Assembly: GCA_937891045.1 (NCBI GenBank)
Contig: CALBEV010000017.1
Span: 1 to 17,188, forward strand
Direction: 5' to 3'
Origin: an uncultured Burkholderiales bacterium
GTDB taxonomy: Bacteria; Pseudomonadota; Gammaproteobacteria; Burkholderiales; Burkholderiaceae
Length of the DNA: 17,188 bases
Shown: positions 15,698 to 17,188 of the stretch, piece by piece
How the letters are laid out: each line of letters begins with the position of its first letter
Position numbering within the stretch: position 1 is the stretch's first letter
Position numbers and translations under genes: made by a program
Notes under the pieces: generated by a model
Database searches by the model: none
Told to the model about the DNA's origin: nothing
What the model saw: only the letters and a program-made list of their open reading frames with translations

Positions 15698-16709
15698 ACT
15701 GCGCTGTGCGAATTACTTTTTGGGGGTTGACTGGGTAGCCGCCGACCAAAATCTCCAAATGAAGATGTTTGCCAGTCGATGATGCGCCAGTATTGCCAAT
15801 GTAACCCAACAAACTTTCCGTGGTTACTTTATCACCTACTTTAACCGCCAATTGAGCCAAGTGAGCGTAGAGGGACTCCACACCGTTCAGATGGCGAATC
15901 ACCACGGTGTTGCCGTACTGGGGATGGAACTCAGCCATCACCACCACGCCAGCCTTGACGGCAAACACTTTGTCGTCCCCAGTCTGACTCATCAAATCAA
16001 GACCTGTGTGGAAATGCGATTTGCCTGACAAAGGGTGTTTGCGAATGCCGAAATCAGAAGACACACTGAAATTGGCGACCGGCATTTTGTTGGGCAAGGC
16101 ATACAAAACCTCGCGCAAAGCACGGTTGGTGGACAATTCGTCCGCCACCTTGCCGCTCAGCAGTGGGTTGGAATGCAAATCGGTATCCAAACTGAAACCA
16201 CCGTTCGCCGAGTTCTGTTGGATGATCTTGACGATTTTTTCAGTCAATCCAGAAGTTTCAAGTTGGGCCTTGAGGGTGTCGTTTTCTTCAGAAACCGTGA
16301 CCATCGACGTTTCCACGAAACGGCGAATGCTCATGTCCCGATCCCGGATGGTTTGAGCCAGTGTCACCATTTGCTCTTCGCTCAAAGAGGCATCTTCACT
16401 GCCACCTTCGGCTGTGCTGCTTAACAAGGCGCGGTAAACCTCTTCATGAGAGCGCTCTAAACGTGCCCGGCTGACACCCAGCAACAAGGAGGTGGCGGTG
16501 AGGACGACGATGGTGCCGACCAAACCAAAACTGGTGACCACCGCACCACGCGCCATCACGCGCTGAAAAACAGCGGGCACATTGAAATACTTCAGGTCGC
16601 CGTTTTGCTCCATGATGAGCTTGACATCTTGATAGTCACGCGACCAAACCTGCCTGACAAAGGCAGGCAAGCGACGCAAATGAGATAGATGAGAGCGAAG
16701 CGACAACAT
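15666..16709 (-). CDS. Membrane-anchored M23 (LytM) zinc peptidase
   Basis: This is a probable peptidoglycan DD-endopeptidase. The 347-residue protein has a basic cytoplasmic N-terminus (about 1-53), one transmembrane helix (about 54-79), a periplasmic helical/coiled region (about 82-165) and a C-terminal LytM domain (about 215-335). Zinc and catalytic residues are all present: His234 and Asp238 in HFHTGLD, His283 in LYAHL, and His315/His317 in GKHLHLE. It should therefore be active, unlike EnvC/NlpD-type activators. The ATG at 16709 is 18 bases after the upstream bactofilin stop; no strong Shine-Dalgarno is seen. Its stop lies inside the next bactofilin gene. Bactofilin-bound M23 peptidases such as LmdC of Hyphomonas are a known parallel. 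Confidence 0.9.
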   Translation of the reverse strand: MLSLRSHLSHLRRLPAFVRQVWSRDYQDVKLIMEQNGDLKYFNVPAVFQRVMARGAVVTSFGLVGTIVVLTATSLLLGVSRARLERSHEEVYRALLSSTAEGGSEDASLSEEQMVTLAQTIRDRDMSIRRFVETSMVTVSEENDTLKAQLETSGLTEKIVKIIQQNSANGGFSLDTDLHSNPLLSGKVADELSTNRALREVLYALPNKMPVANFSVSSDFGIRKHPLSGKSHFHTGLDLMSQTGDDKVFAVKAGVVVMAEFHPQYGNTVVIRHLNGVESLYAHLAQLAVKVGDKVTTESLLGYIGNTGASSTGKHLHLEILVGGYPVNPQKVIRTAQYVQQIQNSQQ

Positions 16710-16727
16710 GGCCAGTTGATGGAACGA

Positions 16728-17171
16728 TCAGTTCCCGGACTGCGGGGGTTTGCCCTGCACAGCGCCAGCATTGGGTGCTGGCGTGACAGGCGCGGCAGCT
16801 TGGGCAACAGGGGGCGTGGTGGTCACTGTCGGACTTGGCTCAGCACCTTGACTCAAAGCGCCTTCAATCTCGCCACCCTTTTCAATTTCAATTTCAGAGT
16901 AATGAATCTTGCCGACAATCTTGCCGGTAGAGCGCACGATCAGACTTCTTTCACTGACGATGGTGTTGTGCAATTGACCACGCACATCAATGATCTTGGC
17001 AGACACACGGCCTGTGATCCGACCCGTGGGGCCGATCAGCACCTCTTCTGCGGTCAAGTCACCTTCAATGACCCCATTGATGACAGCTTTGGCAGGCACG
17101 GTGAACGCACCCTTCACGACAACGCCGTCGCCGATGACAACACTCTCTAATGATTCTGATGGATTGGCCAT
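16728..17171 (-). CDS. Second bactofilin, with Pro-rich C-terminal tail
   Basis: This is a second bactofilin paralogue, first gene of the visible cluster. The 147-residue protein starts almost directly with the beta-helix core (about 9-107; repeats such as GVIEGDLTAEEVLIG, GRITGRVSAKIID and GKIVGKIHYSEIEIE) and ends with a 40-residue Pro/Ala/Thr tail. The layout is the mirror image of the other bactofilin here (short head and long tail versus long head and no tail), and it lacks the MFNK-like membrane peptide. The ATG at 17171 has AAGGAG about 5 bases upstream, the best ribosome site of this cluster. Genes further upstream lie outside the window, so it may not be the first in its operon. Confidence 0.92.
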   Translation of the reverse strand: MANPSESLESVVIGDGVVVKGAFTVPAKAVINGVIEGDLTAEEVLIGPTGRITGRVSAKIIDVRGQLHNTIVSERSLIVRSTGKIVGKIHYSEIEIEKGGEIEGALSQGAEPSPTVTTTPPVAQAAAPVTPAPNAGAVQGKPPQSGN

Positions 17172-17188
17172 GCTTGCTCCTTGATCTG

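Noticed and set aside
1..17188. Mobile elements, integration sites or CRISPR arrays near the two tRNA genes.
   Set aside because: No integrase, transposase, direct repeat of a tRNA end, or repeat-spacer array was seen; the genes next to both tRNAs are core housekeeping genes.

Overview
The window looks like chromosomal DNA of a betaproteobacterium of the order Burkholderiales, most likely Comamonadaceae. This is inferred from the moderately high GC content, the tig-clpP-clpX-lon order, the style of the protein sequences and the hpnCDE squalene genes; no species can be named from sequence alone. It contains no insertion sequence, phage gene or CRISPR array, and coding density is very high.

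Layout. (1) Positions 1-5935, all on the minus strand: a tRNA-Leu(UAG), then the protein quality-control series tig (trigger factor), clpP, clpX and lon, then a tRNA-Gly(GCC) cut by the window edge. An intrinsic terminator sits between clpX and lon, and a sigma-32-like promoter match lies inside the 3' end of clpX. (2) Positions 5944-10281, minus strand: a two-gene RND efflux operon (lipoprotein adaptor plus inner-membrane pump). It has a clear sigma-70 promoter overlapped by a TetR-type inverted repeat, and ends at a strong intrinsic terminator just before tRNA-Leu. (3) Positions 10299-14245, plus strand: a tightly packed operon hpnC-hpnD-hpnE-hemH. The first three convert farnesyl diphosphate to squalene through presqualene diphosphate and hydroxysqualene; the last inserts iron into protoporphyrin. 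(4) Positions 14256-17171, minus strand: a cell-envelope/cytoskeleton module of bactofilin, membrane-anchored M23 (LytM) peptidase, second bactofilin, and an HTH-transmembrane protein resembling RodZ but without its usual C-terminal domain.

How they work together. Trigger factor, ClpXP and Lon cover folding of nascent chains and ATP-dependent proteolysis. The efflux pair exports toxic compounds and probably borrows an outer-membrane channel encoded elsewhere. HpnCDE supply squalene for hopanoids or another C30 lipid; no cyclase is present here. The bactofilin cluster probably positions a peptidoglycan endopeptidase to shape the cell. It is the part of the window most likely to hold undescribed biology, because bactofilin-M23 pairs are known but the arrangement of two bactofilins plus a RodZ-like partner is much less explored.
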